DNA from: Prochloraceae cyanobacterium
GTDB lineage: Bacteria; Cyanobacteriota; Cyanobacteriia; Cyanobacteriales; JASJDA01
Reading direction: 5' to 3'
DNA length: 56,421 bases
Assembly: GCA_030065755.1 (NCBI GenBank)
Contig: JASJDA010000005.1
Location: 1 to 56,421 of the forward strand
The position numbers and the translations under genes are program-made. Position 1 is the stretch's first letter, and each line of letters begins with the position of its first letter. The notes beneath the pieces are model-generated. The model searched no databases and was not told the origin of the DNA. It saw only the letters and a program-made list of their open reading frames with translations. Of the stretch, positions 55,588-56,421 are shown piece by piece.

Positions 55588-56421
55588 ATGGCTAATTCTG
55601 AGCATTTGGAAAAACTTAAGGAAGGTGTTTATATTTGGAATAAGTGGCGCGAAGAAAATCCCGATATTAAGCCTGACCTCAGTTTAGCTAACCTCAGAGA
55701 TGCCAACCTCAAAAATGCCAACCTCTATGGTGCCGACCTCAGAAATGCCGACCTCAGAGATGCCAACCTCAGAAATGCCAACCTCTATGGTGCCGACCTC
55801 AGAAATGCCGACCTCAGAGATGCCAACCTCAGAAATGCCAACCTCTATGGTGCCGACCTCAGAAATGCCAACCTCTATGGTGCCAACCTCAGAAATGCCG
55901 ACCTCAGAAATGCCGACCTCAGAGATGCCAACCTCAATAGTACCAACCTCTATAGCGTAAAAATTAACGAAGAGACAAAGCTTGATGATAAATGGCGTTT
56001 GGTCTGGGAAATTGTCAATCAGGGAGCAGAAGGTCAAAACCTCAGAAATGCCGACCTCAGTAGTGCCAACCTCAGTAATGCCAACCTCTATGGTGCCAAC
56101 CTCAGTAATGCCGACCTGAAAGACGTAAAAATTAACGAAGAGACAAAGCTTGATGATAAATGGCGTTTGGTCTGGGAAATTGTCAATCAGGGAGCAGAAG
56201 GTCAAAACCTCAGAAGTGACGACCTGAGTTTTGCCAACCTCATTGGTGCCAACCTCATTGGTGCCAACCTCATTGGTGCCAACCTCATTGGTGCCAACCT
56301 CATTGGTGCCAACCTCAGAAGTGCCAACCTAGAAGAAGCCAACCTAGAAGAAGCCAACCTAGAAGAAGCCAACCTAGAAGAAGCCAACCTAGAAGAAGCC
56401 AACCTAGAAGAAGCCAACCTA
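55588..56421 (+). CDS. Pentapeptide-repeat protein (open at the right edge)
   Basis: ATG 55588 starts MANSEHLEKLKEGVYIWNKW, then REENPDIKPDLSLANLRDA. Pentapeptides A(D/N)LxN continue to the window end with no stop. Two identical 90-base segments (55957-56046 and 56125-56214) encode the linker VKINEETKLDDKWRLVWEIV followed by NQGAEGQNLR between repeat blocks. The final part has perfect LIGAN and LEEAN units. Such right-handed beta-helix proteins are frequent in cyanobacteria; DNA mimicry or protein scaffolding is possible. The 3' end is outside the window. Confidence 0.85.
   Translation, partial: MANSEHLEKLKEGVYIWNKWREENPDIKPDLSLANLRDANLKNANLYGADLRNADLRDANLRNANLYGADLRNADLRDANLRNANLYGADLRNANLYGANLRNADLRNADLRDANLNSTNLYSVKINEETKLDDKWRLVWEIVNQGAEGQNLRNADLSSANLSNANLYGANLSNADLKDVKINEETKLDDKWRLVWEIVNQGAEGQNLRSDDLSFANLIGANLIGANLIGANLIGANLIGANLRSANLEEANLEEANLEEANLEEANLEEANLEEANL

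Noticed and set aside
50900-56417. Long minus-strand frames of LRSAPLRLA- or EVGISEVGT-type repeats
   Set aside because: They are reverse-complement shadows of pentapeptide repeats on the plus strand.

Overview
The window looks like an accessory replicon of a cyanobacterium, most simply a large plasmid carrying phage genes (a phage-plasmid) or a plasmid with a decayed prophage. The base composition is AT-rich, and the HIP1 octamer GCGATCGC and its core CGATCG recur throughout, as in cyanobacterial genomes. Several families are typically cyanobacterial: TPR-CHAT, caspase-STAND-pentapeptide, Uma2, DUF1622 and AAA_35. I cannot name the genus. No tRNA, rRNA, CRISPR array or reverse transcriptase was seen.

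Layout. 1-900: the last 25 codons of a tyrosine recombinase, a GC-rich inverted-repeat cluster and a decayed NACHT-protein 3' end. 987-7659: a three-gene TPR-CHAT protease operon. 7806-12448: a leftward block of plasmid/phage genes ending with an AntA antirepressor. 13057-14970: an M6-type metalloprotease. 15705-23714: a phage head module with portal and a Uma2 gene leftward, scaffold, P22-like coat and DUF1353 protein rightward, and a C39-like lysin leftward. 24209-33756: a leftward replication and recombination block (RecD-like helicase, winged-helix replication protein, STAS-like protein, HTH regulators, Rad52/RecT-like candidate, ParB-type protein), with a small RHH-plus-KOW pair pointing the other way. 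34481-35548: two divergent XRE regulators with operators, then a palindromic iteron array. 35619-39921: a vMAP-AAA ATPase convergent with a membrane Cache-HAMP-AAA ATPase and a methyltransferase. 39990-40351: a mini-transposon with Tn7-like ends. 40437-47800: a second, intact tyrosine recombinase, a DUF1622 membrane protein, a ParA/centromere-binding pair, small proteins, and an HTH gene with 12-bp iterons beside a tail-completion-like gene. 48126-52110: a trypsin-co-occurring-domain protein divergent from a caspase-STAND-pentapeptide-PDZ giant. 52107-55222: head-joining, small and large terminase genes. 55588 to the end: an open pentapeptide-repeat gene.

How it fits together. Partition, replication, immunity-type repressors and recombinases would maintain the element. 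Packaging and head genes (TerS, TerL, portal, scaffold, coat) are present but split into modules on both strands, and no tape measure, tail tube or baseplate gene is visible. Three large NTPase/protease systems (CHAT, caspase-STAND, Cache-AAA) resemble the conflict and suicide systems of multicellular-type bacteria.

The most unusual non-genic signal is a dispersed family of about 85-bp hairpins. Each copy has a different but perfectly matched stem, while the loop is conserved; copies lie between genes, inside one coding region, and nested within each other. All functional statements come from reading sequence motifs; no database search was possible.
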